64,000 nucleotides of DNA from Aquarana catesbeiana (lineage: Eukaryota > Chordata > Amphibia > Anura > Ranidae): NCBI RefSeq assembly GCF_042186555.1, contig NC_133327.1:329476495-329540494 (forward strand), written 5' to 3'. The notes under the pieces were generated by a model. The model did not search any database, was not told the origin of the DNA, and worked only from the letters and a program-made list of their open reading frames with translations. Positions 34,490-45,816 of this stretch are shown here, in pieces; the stretch's first letter is position 1; each line of letters starts with the position of its first letter. Made by a program: the position numbers and the translations under genes.

Positions 34490-35880
34490 TGTCTTACACA
34501 GATTTTCTGGTACGGTAATCTCACTATGGCTCGCAAGATTAAAGTAACAGGAGGCGTTCTCCACAGTTCAAAGCGTTTGTAAATCGTCTCACTCCTCAAA
34601 AGGAGAAACGATCTACACCACTTCATAGAAAAAGGGAAATAAGAGGAGAGAGATCTCCTCTAGGAATGCCTGAGAACTTATCAGCAGATATTTTCCACTG
34701 ATTGATAAACAGATATCTTAGTCTTTACATATTTTATGTCAACATTTACATGTGCAAGTCCTTGTACTGTAAATCCATATGCCAGGTAGGCAAACTGCTT
34801 TCTTTTTTATTGTAGGAATTTTTGTGAATATGTAAATTCCTGATTTTATTTTTCCTATACTTTTAATGAATAATTCATCCTTTGTGAAGTGTAAACTCTT
34901 TGTAGCAGTGTAGTACATCACTGCAAGGACCACTTAACAGCAGTTAAACAAAAAAAAAAAAACTTAAAGTGGTTGTAAACCTCAACCATGAAATCTGAAC
35001 AAAGCATATCCCTCTATACTGTGTACATGTCTCTATCCAAAGCACTGAGTTTGATTAGTTTTGTCGGCCTCTGCTCTCTCTGCTATCAGCATGAGTCACT
35101 TCTCACAGTTTTTTCCAACACCAAGAGATAAAAAGGTGAAGGAGAGGAGATCTCCAGCAAACAGCCTGTGATTGTCATCCTCAACTCTATTCCTTTGGGC
35201 TGTTTGTAGGGGGGGTCCCTTCCCTCCAATCAGCTCTCAGAGCTGTCCTCACTGAGCTGTACACTTTGAACTTCAGCTCCCTGCTTCCTGCTTTTTGGGT
35301 CTGTGAAAAATATCTGAGTTTTGCAAGAATGCATTGGACAAATGGCTGCAGATTAACAGGTAATCTTATGTAGGGAGGATTTGTTTCATCTGTGTGTATC
35401 ATCTGAGGCCAGTCACTTCACTGGGTATGTTAAAACAGGAAGAAAAAATAAATTAAATCGTACTACCCACTTCTTCCTGTCTCAGAGCTATGGAGTTAGA
35501 AGTGACATCAACACAGGTACTTATTTAAAAGATAAATAAATGTATATAAAAATATAAATCAGCAGCCACTTAAAAGATTAATCATAGATTTACACATAAG
35601 ACGAATAGTTCAAACTGCCAACCAGTAGCAAATACTCATCAAAGCAGAGCTCCTGTCAGTTAATAAAAAATGACTGGCTAGTATATGGACATCACCATAT
35701 AGACATAATAACCTTTAAATAACAGAAAAAGGCAGATGATGGTGAAGAAAAGTCTATAGTGGACACAGTGGGTGGTCTTAAACTTGTTAGTGATGCGTGC
35801 ACCTTTTAACAGATTCTTCCACACCGTGCTCCACACACCCCACCGGGGTTTAAACTCACCAAAACGATAAGGTTATCAGG
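34490..35880. other. No recognised gene; one MITE end
   Basis: AAAGTGGTTGTAAACCTC at about 34968 resembles the left end of the AAAGGGGTTGTAAA MITE family, but I cannot find the right end. The rest is unassigned. Confidence 0.4.
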
Positions 35881-35889
35881 CCTCAATCC

Positions 35890-36285
35890 ACATCAATATA
35901 CTGCCATATACTCGATCAGAGCCACGTTGGTAAGCCTCCGAAATCCAGGGACATGGGAAGAAAGACTCCACATAGTGTAGTTCCGTCTGACCATTTATTA
36001 AGTTTTTCGATTAAAATTCAATGTTCTATGACACTATAGTGGTTCCAAGTTGATCATATAGCTCAGTATCAGTATTAAGCGTTCAATGAATCACTCTTAC
36101 TAAAAGCAGGGGAATGCCGAAGGTGCTTCAGTAGAGACCGTAATGACCTCGGCGTACTGCACTTCCTCCTTCTGGTTTACTCACTGAGTCCGTGGAACAC
36201 AGAGCGTCAGTTTCGTCACTCCCGGTCGCCGTAAGATAACACCCTGACGCGTTTTGTTATTATGACTTTGTCAAAGTAGCATGGT
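35890..36285 (-). mobile_element. PLE terminal repeat remnant, minus strand
   Basis: On the minus strand a decayed hammerhead core (36241-36276) is followed, about 240 bases later, by AATAAATGGTC and ACTATGTGGAGTCTTTC. This is the same core / AATAAA / TATGgAG order as at 2529 and 36880. No protein part attached. Confidence 0.6.
36241..36276 (-). ncRNA. Hammerhead ribozyme-like core, heavily decayed
   Basis: Minus strand: TTGACAA (36274-36268) for CTGACGA, then A, stem II GTC...AAC for GTC...GAC with loop ATAAT, AAAA for GAAA, and CGCGTC intact (36251-36246). Most differences from the expected core are C-to-T or G-to-A changes at former CpG sites. Stem I pairing is weak. Not expected to cleave. 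Confidence 0.6.
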
Positions 36286-36653
36286 CTTACGGAGCGGCAT
36301 CCCGGAATTTATCTGTAAATTTTTACAATTAAGATTAACTCATTGTGAGCCTTAAACCACTTCATTGAAAGGCGCACAGTGGCATTGGCTATATTTTACT
36401 ATTAAGTTGTCAGTATCAAGTTAGTAACAACCGATACTAAGCTATAGACCATTACAATCTTAGCTTATATCATGTCTAGTCATATATAAAAAAACAAAAT
36501 AAATAAAAAAAAAATATTATTTAAAATAGATCATTGCTTATTTCCTTATAAAAATAGTATATAAAAATAGTATATAAAATACATATTATATATCACAATA
36601 TCATCCTGAAATCCATTTAATACTAAAAAATTATAAATGTATATAAAATGATC

Positions 36654-36872
36654 ATACAAAACAATAAGCTGCGCTGCTAATACATGAACGTGATCATAAT
36701 TAATACAACCAACGCTGGAAAAAACATGCAAAAACAATAAACAAATGAATGAGAGATAAAAATAGCTGGGAAACTAGAATCTCACAAATAAAATGATGTA
36801 ATAAATGATGGTGACTGAGGATTCAATATCCAGAAAAATTATAATGAGTCCATATAATCAGAAAAAAAAAAA
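36654..36872. repeat. Inverted repeat 3, left arm
   Basis: Reverse complement of 48674-48903 with about five differences, so ~98% identity by eye. The 11.3-kb hAT lies between the arms. With the hAT removed, the loop would be about 500 bases. Confidence 0.92.
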
Positions 36873-37331
36873 GACGACAGATTTGTCGAAACGGCGTAAG
36901 GGAGGAGCGGCGTGCTGACGTCACCACCACACCACGCTGATCCCGGAAGTGGACGGGTAGCAGCTGAGAGCCGGCCGGCGCATATTGATTTTATTTACGA
37001 TCTTATACTTGCACACACTGTAAGTGCATTTCTGTAGTTTTTTAATAAACGTGCTTTACTGTATTACGCTATGGAGCATTTCCTTTTCATGTCTATCTGT
37101 GGATTGGGAGCGGTAACTCATTAAGTTGATTTCCTGGAGCGGTGAGCTGTGAATTACATCCCAGCAGAGACCCAGTGGCTGGGGGACACAGCCACCTGCG
37201 TGCATGATCTCTGTGACAGGAGATCTATGGATTTGGTAAGGGGCTGCTTTATTTGAGGTGGAGGATCTCCCTGTAACATCACTCTCCCTAGGGAGACCAT
37301 CTTTGCATGCCTCACACCACTTGAAGAAAGG
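36873..37331 (+). mobile_element. PLE terminal repeat in the loop of inverted repeat 3
   Basis: Starts with a partial hammerhead: stem GAC/GTC, GAAAC, GGC, GTA at 36874-36898. The CUGANGA box is lost next to an A-tract. Then come GACGTCACC, CCCGGAAGTGGACGGG, TTTTTAATAAACGTGC and CTATGGAGCATTTCC, in the order seen in the other PLE repeats here. It ends at the hAT insertion site (AAGAAAGG, 37324-37331). Confidence 0.65.
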
Positions 37332-37738
37332 CAGAGGCGTAACTAGAAACCTCAGGGCCCCGGTGCAAGAATTTGCCCCCCCCCCCAAAAGCATGATTTT
37401 GATACTATATTTTTTCCACTGTACAACAAAGTAAAACATTTCTGTTTCTGATTTCAACTTACCGTAACTGTCAAGAGGAAGCTTCAGGATAGGACATGGT
37501 CACATAACAGGTCAGAATGATGAGAATGTACCTGAAAAATATCATGAAGAACAACCATAAATCACGGCGATATATACATCCATTAGACAAAGTTATAGTC
37601 AAAGATCCACATTTAAATTATATATTTAAATACATAAAATATAACATTTTGAATGAGATTAATTTGGAAAATATAAAAACACTGTACATGTATAGACACA
37701 CAAACTTACTAAAAATGTTCACAAAGGTAGAAGAAAAT

Positions 37739-37852
37739 CTTCAAAAAAGGGTCCAAAACAGGGCCAACAATAGCTTCTTCAAAAAAGGGTCCACAACAGG
37801 GCCAACAATAACTTCTTCAAAAAAGGGTCCACAACAGGGCCAACAATAACTT
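37739..37852. repeat. Three 38-bp tandem units
   Basis: Units begin CTTCAAAAAAGGGTCC at 37739, 37777 and 37815. Near-identical. Non-coding, in the transposase 3' flank. Confidence 0.92.
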
Positions 37853-37925
37853 CCAACTTTTTTAGAACTTAAAACTATAACATTTAACTTTGTTTCTGTA
37901 AAGAAAGACCTGTAAAATAGAAATG

Positions 37926-37951
37926 TGTATATATATATATATATATATATT
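37926..37951. repeat. Short (TA)n tract
   Basis: About 26 bases of TA. Confidence 0.95.
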
Positions 37952-38438
37952 ATATTTATTAGCATGGTTTATTGAAACTAGCATGCATTCAACTCAACTG
38001 GTTAGTGTAACTTGGAACCAAGCATGCAAGGTTCAACCATAAAAATAGGTTAGTGTAACTGGTAACAAAACTGAAAAAGCCATTCTCAACAAAGGTTCAG
38101 AGGAACCCTAGAGTTCTTACAGAGGTTGTTAGGGGTTCCATGAGCTGCAGCTGATTGACCTATCAGATGGCATCTGCTTTGATCCAGGGCAATTTGATCT
38201 ATTTAGCCGTCTGAAAGGTGGCATTCTGACCACCACTGTAAGAAAGACAGACATTCTTCCCATTGACCACCAATGTAGGCTTAATTCTTCCCATTGACCC
38301 CCAATGGATAGGTTTTAGTAAAAGTTCCCCAAGACCTGAAAATTTATTAAAGGATTCCTCTGGGGTAAAAAGGTTGAGAAAGGCTGGTTTAGTGTAACTT
38401 GTAACAGAACAGATATAACTGCAAACTTACTACGCTCA

Positions 38439-41045
38439 TTAAAAATGACGACGCCTTGCTTTTGCTTCAGCAAAGTCATCTATAATGCTTTCAATGTTGA
38501 GTCTTCTAGCTATCTCATTTTCTATGCTTAACAAAGCAAGTCCAGTGAGTCTTTGCTGAGACATGGTGTTTCTCAAATAACTTTTAATTAGTTTTAATTT
38601 TGAAAAAGACCTTTCTGCAGTTGCTACAGTTACTGGAAGTGTGAAGAACAAAAGTAATGCTATGCAGACATCTGGGACAGTAGAAGACAGTGCACTGTTT
38701 TCAACAAGTAGTAGGTGAGCAAGATCCTTTACAGTGGAACAACTGTGAACCTCTTCTTGAAGTGCTGAACGGAATGAAAGAAGCTGCCCAGGAAAATCTG
38801 GTGATAGATCCTCTCTGTAAAATTCATGCAGTTTTGATGCTGCTGCAATCAGATTATCATCGGATTGAGAAGCAAGAATGGCAGGCTGAACTATCACAAA
38901 TCTATGAAGGACTGCATTCATTCCTGTAAATCGGTCTGACAACTGGTTTATAATAATATCCAAACATCTATAAAATACAGTTGTTTTAAAGCATTCCTCT
39001 GGATCAGATAATCTTTCATCCATACACAGCTCATCAAAGTGGCACTATACTTTTTTAAATCTTTTATTTGAAAACTTTGCTTCAATTCCCCACTTTTCTG
39101 CAAGTGTCACTGCAATTTCTTTGGCTTCCTCAAAATGATCCCTGTAGCCGGAAAGGGCTGTAACAGCATTCTGAATGAGCTGCACTGCTCCAGACAGTTC
39201 CATGTCTTTTGATTGCAGGGCTTTTGAAATTGCATTCACATGGTTCAAGATTTTAGTTTGCAGGGCGACAAGAAGCACAAACTCAAAAGATTCTATTTTC
39301 TTTTTTAGATTTGCAGCGTCATCTCTTTCTATTGGTTTTGATGAAAGAAGGATTATTTTTGACAAAGCTTGCATGATGTCTAGAAAACGGAAACAAAGTG
39401 CAAGCAGGGAATCATGTCTAGAAGACCACCGTGTAGGGCAAAGCCGTTTCAGTGTGACAGAGGATTCAGATGTGAATGATGAGAGAAAGGCCCATCTGCG
39501 TATGCTTTCCCCAAAGAAGGTGTATAAATTATGCACCACATCAAAAAATCTAGAAACTTCCGGTATGTCAGAAACAGCATCCTGAATGACAAGATTTAGA
39601 TTGTGTGCTGCACAATGAACATAGAGGGCATTCTTTTCCATCTTTGCTATCCGAGCCTGCACACCAGAATAGACACCACTCATTGTTGCTGCACCATCAT
39701 AACCCTGACCACGACACTTTGATATTTCAAGGCCCTTGCTCTCTATGCAGGCAACAATATTGCTAGTAATCTGTGCTGCACTCTGATCTTCAATGGCATG
39801 GAACCCTAAGAAAGCCTCATTTATTGTTATACTGCAGGCTCGTTGATTCGTATCTCTTTCCACAGACACATATCGAAATATCTGACTCATCTGATCTACT
39901 TTGGATATGTCCTGGGTTGTGTCCATTATTATAGAATAAAATTGTGTTTTTTTTATTTCAGAAACAATTTCACTTTGCACTTTTTTGGACAGAATTTCTA
40001 TTAGCTCATTTTGTATTTTGGGGCTCAAATATTTAAATGTGCCTTGGGGTAACTGGAGAAGTTCCTTTAAAATTGGGTCATATTCTGCAAGTAGCTCTAT
40101 GATGGAGAGAAAGTTTCCATTGTTAACCTCTCCCAGGCGCTCCCTCTCCCAGGCTAGATTAGCCATTGCCATTGTTAATGTTACATTAACAATTCTTTGT
40201 AGGACCTGCCTCCAAAATTTTTTTTCTCGTCGAATTTGTTTTTCATTTTCCTCATCAATTGTTTTATTACGCCTCCACTGATCATAAACTACACATGCTT
40301 CCATTTGAGTTTGCGAAGACTCATGGATCTGAATTTTAGCAGACAGCCTCTGCCACTTCTGGATCCCTTTTGCCCATGCAGGTTCAAATCCTACTTTTTT
40401 ACGGTCTGCAAACAACCAGCATGGTTCACATTACGCTGCATTAAGCTTTGGAGAGTAACAAAGCCACATTAAAGGTAGTTTAAGCCCTGTCTTGGTGACT
40501 CGCTCATAATAACTTTCAGAAAAGCATCTTTTCTTAGTATCATTATCTCGGGGGAAAGGTCCTGGAGGTCTGCATGGGCCATGAGCTAATATAAACCTTT
40601 TAACGTTTGGATCTGTTATTGTGACTGGGTAATGTCCCCTATCAGTCACATATTGCTCACCAACAATACTACTTTCAATAGCACCACCTGAAGATGCTCT
40701 ACTGCTCACAAGATCTAAATCTTCATCTTCATCAGTATTTGGGGCGGTGCCAAGAGGTTGGTCTTGTATTGTGCTACAGCCTTCAAGTGGATTACTGCTG
40801 TCATCTTCTAGTGAAAATTCAATAGAGCAAGTTTCTTCACTGACTGTCGCCTGACTGATCCGTGAGATATTTACACTTTCCTGAATACTTTTTTCAGTTT
40901 CCTCACTGCTATCTCTAGAACTTTCAGCCACAGTTTTAGGGGTGGAAAAGAAGTGACTTATTTTAGGCAGTTTTTGAATTTTTATCTGCTCTTCCTTAGC
41001 CTTTTTACGTTTCTGAGCACCACTCCTGGACTGCGTGGATGACAT
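38439..41045 (-). pseudogene. hAT transposase (ZMYM/TTF-type) with two in-frame stops
   Basis: One continuous frame of 869 codons is interrupted only by TAA (40431-40433) and TAG (39045-39047); no frameshift. I chose ATG 41045 (MSSTQSRSGAQKRKK) because the upstream 43 codons look non-conserved. In order: a basic, Ser-rich N-terminus with KISHFF; a TTF-type zinc-finger region (CFSESYYERV...WLCYSPKLNAA-stop-CEPCWLFADRK); a DUF4371-like core with FYSIIMDTTQDIS, GQGYDGAATMSG and VHCAAHNLNL; and PTRWSSRHDSL. The C-terminal hAT dimerisation block is ATAERSFSKLKLIKSYLR. The catalytic Asp, Asp and Glu positions appear intact. The first stop falls inside the zinc finger, where a Tyr codon is usual. 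Close relatives include ZMYM1-like host proteins, but the location between hAT ends argues for a transposon gene. Confidence 0.92.
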
Positions 41046-41570
41046 TATGATGGAAAAGTGTTTATTTTTTATTTTCTGTAAATAAAAGTATATTAGAGTC
41101 ATAGTATGCAAGCTCTTCAGGAAAGGCACTCCATATATAATACCTAGGATTACATGTGAGATGAACAGATACACATTTTACAGTCTAGCATTGTTCAATA
41201 TTCACAATGAACAGGGCAACTAGGGTATTATTAACCAAAATGCTGTAAAATACTTTAAACTATTATTAACTTTTGTATATCGTCGTAGTTCAGCCCCAGT
41301 GCAGCTATATTTCTGGGGCAGCACACAAATTTTGAAAAATTCAATGTATTGATCCATTAAACCACACTTTCATAGAAGTGACCCAGGATTAGCCAGGGTC
41401 ATTCTAAATAAAAACTAGCCAATTTAGATGAAGCTTTATAGTAAATGGACTCTCAGCATGGTGTGGCCTAGTAATTGACTGCTGGGAGCCACCTGGCTAA
41501 GGTGACCCAAAGTGAAGGATTAGAAGGATAAGAAGTGTAGGTGGGGCATATTCAGTCCTAAGCCCAAGTT
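41046..41570. other. hAT transposase 5' flank
   Basis: Non-coding region upstream of the transposase. No clear TATA box or other promoter motif that I would defend. Confidence 0.4.
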
Positions 41571-41900
41571 AAAGGGGTTGTAAACCCTCGTTTTTTTTAT
41601 ATTTTTTAAATAACAAACATATCATACTTACCTCCACTGTACAGCTCATTTTGCACAGAGTGGCCCTGATCGTCCTCTTCTGGGGTCCCCCCGGTGGCTC
41701 CTCCCCGCAATCAGATAAACCCCTAAGAGAAGCACTCTCCCGGGGGGGTTACCTTGCCCGAGTCCAGCATTTGTGTCCATATACACGAAGCCCACTGGAT
41801 TTGATTGACAGCAGCGGGAGCCAATTGCTGCGCTGCTTTCAATCTATCCAATTAAGAGCCGGGACCCCATGGAAAGAGGGAGAGCGGGTCTCCACCGAGG
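41571..41900. mobile_element. Half copy of the AAAGGGGTTGTAAA MITE
   Basis: Starts TTAAAGGGGTTGTAAACCC at 41570 and matches the left part of 5367-5855 (ATAACAAACAT...TACTTACCTCC). No right end seen. Confidence 0.65.
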
Positions 41901-42165
41901 GAAATACACTAGTATAGTAAATAAACTCTCTAGTTAGTTTCTTTTATGCAAAGTAAAACCTAAGCTGTGAGCATTAAAAACACACAAACACCAAAGAAAA
42001 ATAATGCTGCACTTCAGTATTCAGTGACACATTGTTTTTCCTACAATACAATGCTAGATAACCATTGTCACTATTTTGGACTACTTTTTCCCATAAAGCA
42101 TGGCTGGCTAAGCATCATGGGGAATACAGACAGTCCACAACTGCCATCGTTTAGCCATTAGTTAA

Positions 42166-42568
42166 AGCGGAGTTCCGCCATTTTTTAAAGTCAGCAGCTA
42201 CAAATACTGCAGCTGCTGACTTTTAAAATAAGGACACTCACCTGTCTAGGGCGCCCGCGATGCTGGCACCCGAAGCCGATCTGTCCCTCGGCTCTCGGTG
42301 CTGCTGCTGCCGCCATCTTTGCTAAGGGAATCAGGAGGTGAATTCATGCGTGACTCACGCTGCGCGTTTCCACTGGTCCCTGCCTTCTCCTGGGGGGGGG
42401 GGAGTGGCATAGATACCCATGGGTGTCGCGGGTATCTATGCCCGGAAGTGGGAGCAAAATACCTGTATTAGACAGGTATCTGCTCCCCCCATGAAAGGTG
42501 CCAAATGTGACACCGGAGGGGGGGGGATTCCGAAAAGCAGAAGTTCCATTTTTATGTGGATCTCCGCT
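42166..42568. mobile_element. TTAA-flanked MITE (AGCGGAGTTCC family), complete
   Basis: Flanked by TTAA at 42162-42165 and 42569-42572. Left end AGCGGAGTTCCGCC, right end inverse AGCGGAGATCC. Interior GC-rich, non-coding. The second copy is at 25433. Confidence 0.8.
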
Positions 42569-42588
42569 TTAAGTTAACAAAAATATAT

Positions 42589-42591
<3 letters not shown>

Positions 42592-42645
<54 letters not shown>
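42592..42645. repeat. (TA)n microsatellite
   Basis: About 54 bases of TA, followed by T- and A-tracts. Confidence 0.97.
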
Positions 42646-42653
<8 letters not shown>

Positions 42654-43561
42654 TTTAATATTTAGGCCCAAAAAAAAAAAAAAAAAAAATCAGGAGATAT
42701 CCATTATCCTTCACTACCTAAAGAAAGCCCAATTCATCCTGAAAAAAAAAAAAAAGGTATAATCCACCTGGATACACAAAGTAGTTGTGATGATATGTAC
42801 AGTTTTACTAACACATGTCAAAGGTGCAGAAATAGGCATTGACATTTTTTCCCCTCAGTCATTAAGGGGTTAAACATATTTATCAACTCTTTGTGTTTCA
42901 ATTTTAATAAAAAATTGCTATGCAAAATTTTTATTTCCTATGTGGCCATAATGCAGTATTTTCCTGAAATACCATGTTATGACCCCTAGATGGAGCTGAT
43001 GATCATTGAGGATTAATCAGATCTTTTATTAACGCGGTTGTAAATCCTGTTTGTTATTTTTTACCTTCCGGTAAGCCTATAAGGCCTATAAGACTTACCT
43101 ATACGTAAAATCAATATCTCCTAAATGTGCACAGTTTAGGAGATTTTCACCCTGCATGCAGCCAGTGACATCACGGGTGCATGCGCTCTGAAGGTCCGGC
43201 ATACCTTGCCGGAACTTCAGAGCTTCGTACCAGAACTGAGGTCTCCTGCACATATGCACAGGAGTGACGTCATTGTGGCACCGGCCAATCAGATACCCGG
43301 AGCAAAAAGATGTGGAAAAAAGACTTGGGGAACATGTCAGCCCTCTCAGCGGTGACATTACAGCGCCGAAGGGCTTAGTTCCAAGGTGAGTATTTCATAA
43401 TGTGCTAGTATGGGATGAATACTAGCACATTATGCCATTTCCTTGTAGTGTGTGGATAACATAGCCCACTCTGCTATATGTGCAGTTAGATGTACATGGA
43501 CCACCTGTCTTTTTTTTTTTTTTTTTAACACTTTTTACTGTGATTTTGCACAGAACAGTAA

Positions 43562-43981
43562 GGCCCCTTTCACACTGGTGCGGTTTGCAGGCGTTATTGT
43601 GCTAAAAATACCGCCTGCAAACCGCCCCTAAACAGCCTCCGCCGTTTGTTCAGTGTGAAACCCCGAGGGCTTTCACACTGAAGCGGTGCGCTAGCAGGAG
43701 AAGAAAAAATCTCCTGCAAGCCGCATCTTTGGAGCGGTGAAGGAGCGGTGTATTCACCGCTCCTTCACCGCTCCTGCCCATTGAAATCAATGGGACAGCG
43801 TGGCTATACCGCGGCAATACTGCGGCTATAGCCGCGCTGTACAAGTGATTTTAACCCTTTTTCGGCCGCCAGCGGGGGGTTAAAACCGCACCGCTAGCGG
43901 CCGAATAACGTGGTAAAACAGCGCTAAAAATAGCGCTGTTTTACCGCCGACGCCCCCTACCGCCCCAGTGTGAAAGCAGCC
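43562..43981. mobile_element. MITE with GGCCCCTTTCACACTG termini and TAA duplication
   Basis: The left end is GGCCCCTTTCACACTGG and the right end CCAGTGTGAAAGCAGCC, both next to TAA (43559-43561 and 43982-43984). The interior is rich in short GC hairpins such as CGCTAGCGG. Same family as 6424-6858. TAA duplication points to PIF/Harbinger. Confidence 0.72.
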
Positions 43982-44016
43982 TAATACAAGGTAATTGCAA
44001 CAAGGTACAAAAATAA

Positions 44017-44017
<1 letters not shown>

Positions 44018-44083
<66 letters not shown>

Positions 44084-44090
44084 TATATAC
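44018..44090. repeat. (TA)n (CA)n compound microsatellite
   Basis: TA tract to about 44069, then CA units. A separate (CA)n tract lies at 44323-44347. Confidence 0.95.
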
Positions 44091-44349
44091 ATCCTGTGGT
44101 ACCTAGGACAAATGCTGATACAAGTGTGGAAAAAAATTGAGGAGGGAGAATGTTCCTTTCAGGATCACATGTAAATAAAGAAGGAAAGTTGGGACTTTAA
44201 ATGAGGCTAATGACATTGTGGAGGTAAATTAATAGAAGTACATATTTATTGAACATAGAAGAGTGTAAAAATGCATAACAGTAATAAAAAGCACATAAAA
44301 AAATATATCATTTCATCTTTATTCACACACACACACACACACACACATA

Positions 44350-45816
44350 TATGTGCGCATGTAGCATGAACATCCAGGATACATCATTATATATCACAAA
44401 TTGGCACCACATGGTGATCTGGAATAATTGATTGGTCATTTAATAAATTCATATATGTACATATATCATCAAAGCAGCACTTTGCGGAGGAAATAGAAAC
44501 ATGTAAAAGCACAACCACCTGTCTGTTTACACCCAACTGCCCTCCAATCCAGTCCACCCAAGCAGAGGGTAACGGATCCCCTTCTGTTTGTTTTTGGTGG
44601 ATCGTATTGGAGGTAGGTGGCTGTAAACGGTCACAAGTCCATTTACACCCACAACTTAATAGAGGAGAATGGAGGGTCCAATGGGGTCTAAATGAAAACC
44701 CGACAGGCGGACCCAATCAGACCGCTCATGTGAAAGGGCTCTTATTAGCTGAGAGATGGCGTCATATTTAATGCATATATCAGGAACCACAGTTATGCCT
44801 GGTACACATGATGAGATTGTCGGACAAATGATCTTCTGTTTTTTTTTTGCATGCTAATCTCATATCAAAAATGAAGAGTTTACTAAAGTTACGAAAATTC
44901 TCGTTTCACAGAATAAGACTTCAGAAGTGATGTCATGTATTGTAATGTATTTGTATTGCGTTTCTGAACGACAACTCTACCGATTTAGAAGTTGTAAAGT
45001 GGATTTTTTTTTACAATTTTCTAATCGTGTTTACGGGGCTTTAGTCTTAGGCAGGCCATAGGCCGTTTAAATCCTGGCCGGTTCAGCAGGGACTGGACAA
45101 GATTCGAATGGGCAGCCCGAATGTACCAAGTTGATCGATCGATCAACTTGGGTACAACCAGCCTGCCGAATTCTCTCCTAATTATCGCTAACGGCTGCTA
45201 TAGCCTTTAGCAATAATCACTGTCTTCTCCTGCCTGCCCCTAGTCCCCCCCCCCCAGCTGAGAGAAGACAATTGCTTGGCAGGACAGATTCCCCTGTCAG
45301 CACTGTGTGCTGATGGAGGAATCAATGGGAGTCTATGACATCGACATATGAATCTGGTACAGATATTGGCTCATCATACCTGCAAAGCTGCCCGTTGCAA
45401 GTCTTCGAGCGGCTGGTGAGGGTCCACCTTAACCTCCAACGTTGTTTGGAAGACCACCAGAAAGGCGAAGTTCTAGCTGACCTTCCAGGAATTCTAGACA
45501 GAAATTTTGCAGTTGGTTACTTGAGTACATGTAAACGATCACCTTGTAAAACTACCCATTCAGTTTAAAATGGAAATTAAAAGCAAAACATTTGTATACA
45601 CAGGGCTCAAAATATCAAATCCTGAGCTACTAGCCAGGCCTCAAGGGTTACTTGCCATCTGTTGCCCCACCCAACCCCTACCATGCCCCACCCCTAATTC
45701 CACCCCCAAACACGCCCTCATAACTTATCTCATGAAATTACACTTAAATGTTTTATGCAGAATTAAGTATGAAAATAAACATTAACAACAACTTTATTCG
45801 TGCCCAAAAATGTAGC
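44350..45816. other. Non-coding hAT interior
   Basis: No gene. Contains a perfect 26-bp palindrome centred on ATCGAT (45126-45151). The stretch at 45600-45780 starts CAGGGCTCAAAATATCAAAT, which resembles a hAT terminus but has no partner. Confidence 0.45.

Noticed and set aside
37332..41045. Domesticated ZMYM1-like host gene.
   Set aside because: It sits between hAT termini with a target duplication, is a single exon and carries two stops, so a transposon copy is the simpler reading.
45126..45151. 26-bp perfect palindrome around ATCGATCGAT as a protein-binding operator.
   Set aside because: Single occurrence in decayed MITE-like sequence; no context for a regulatory role.
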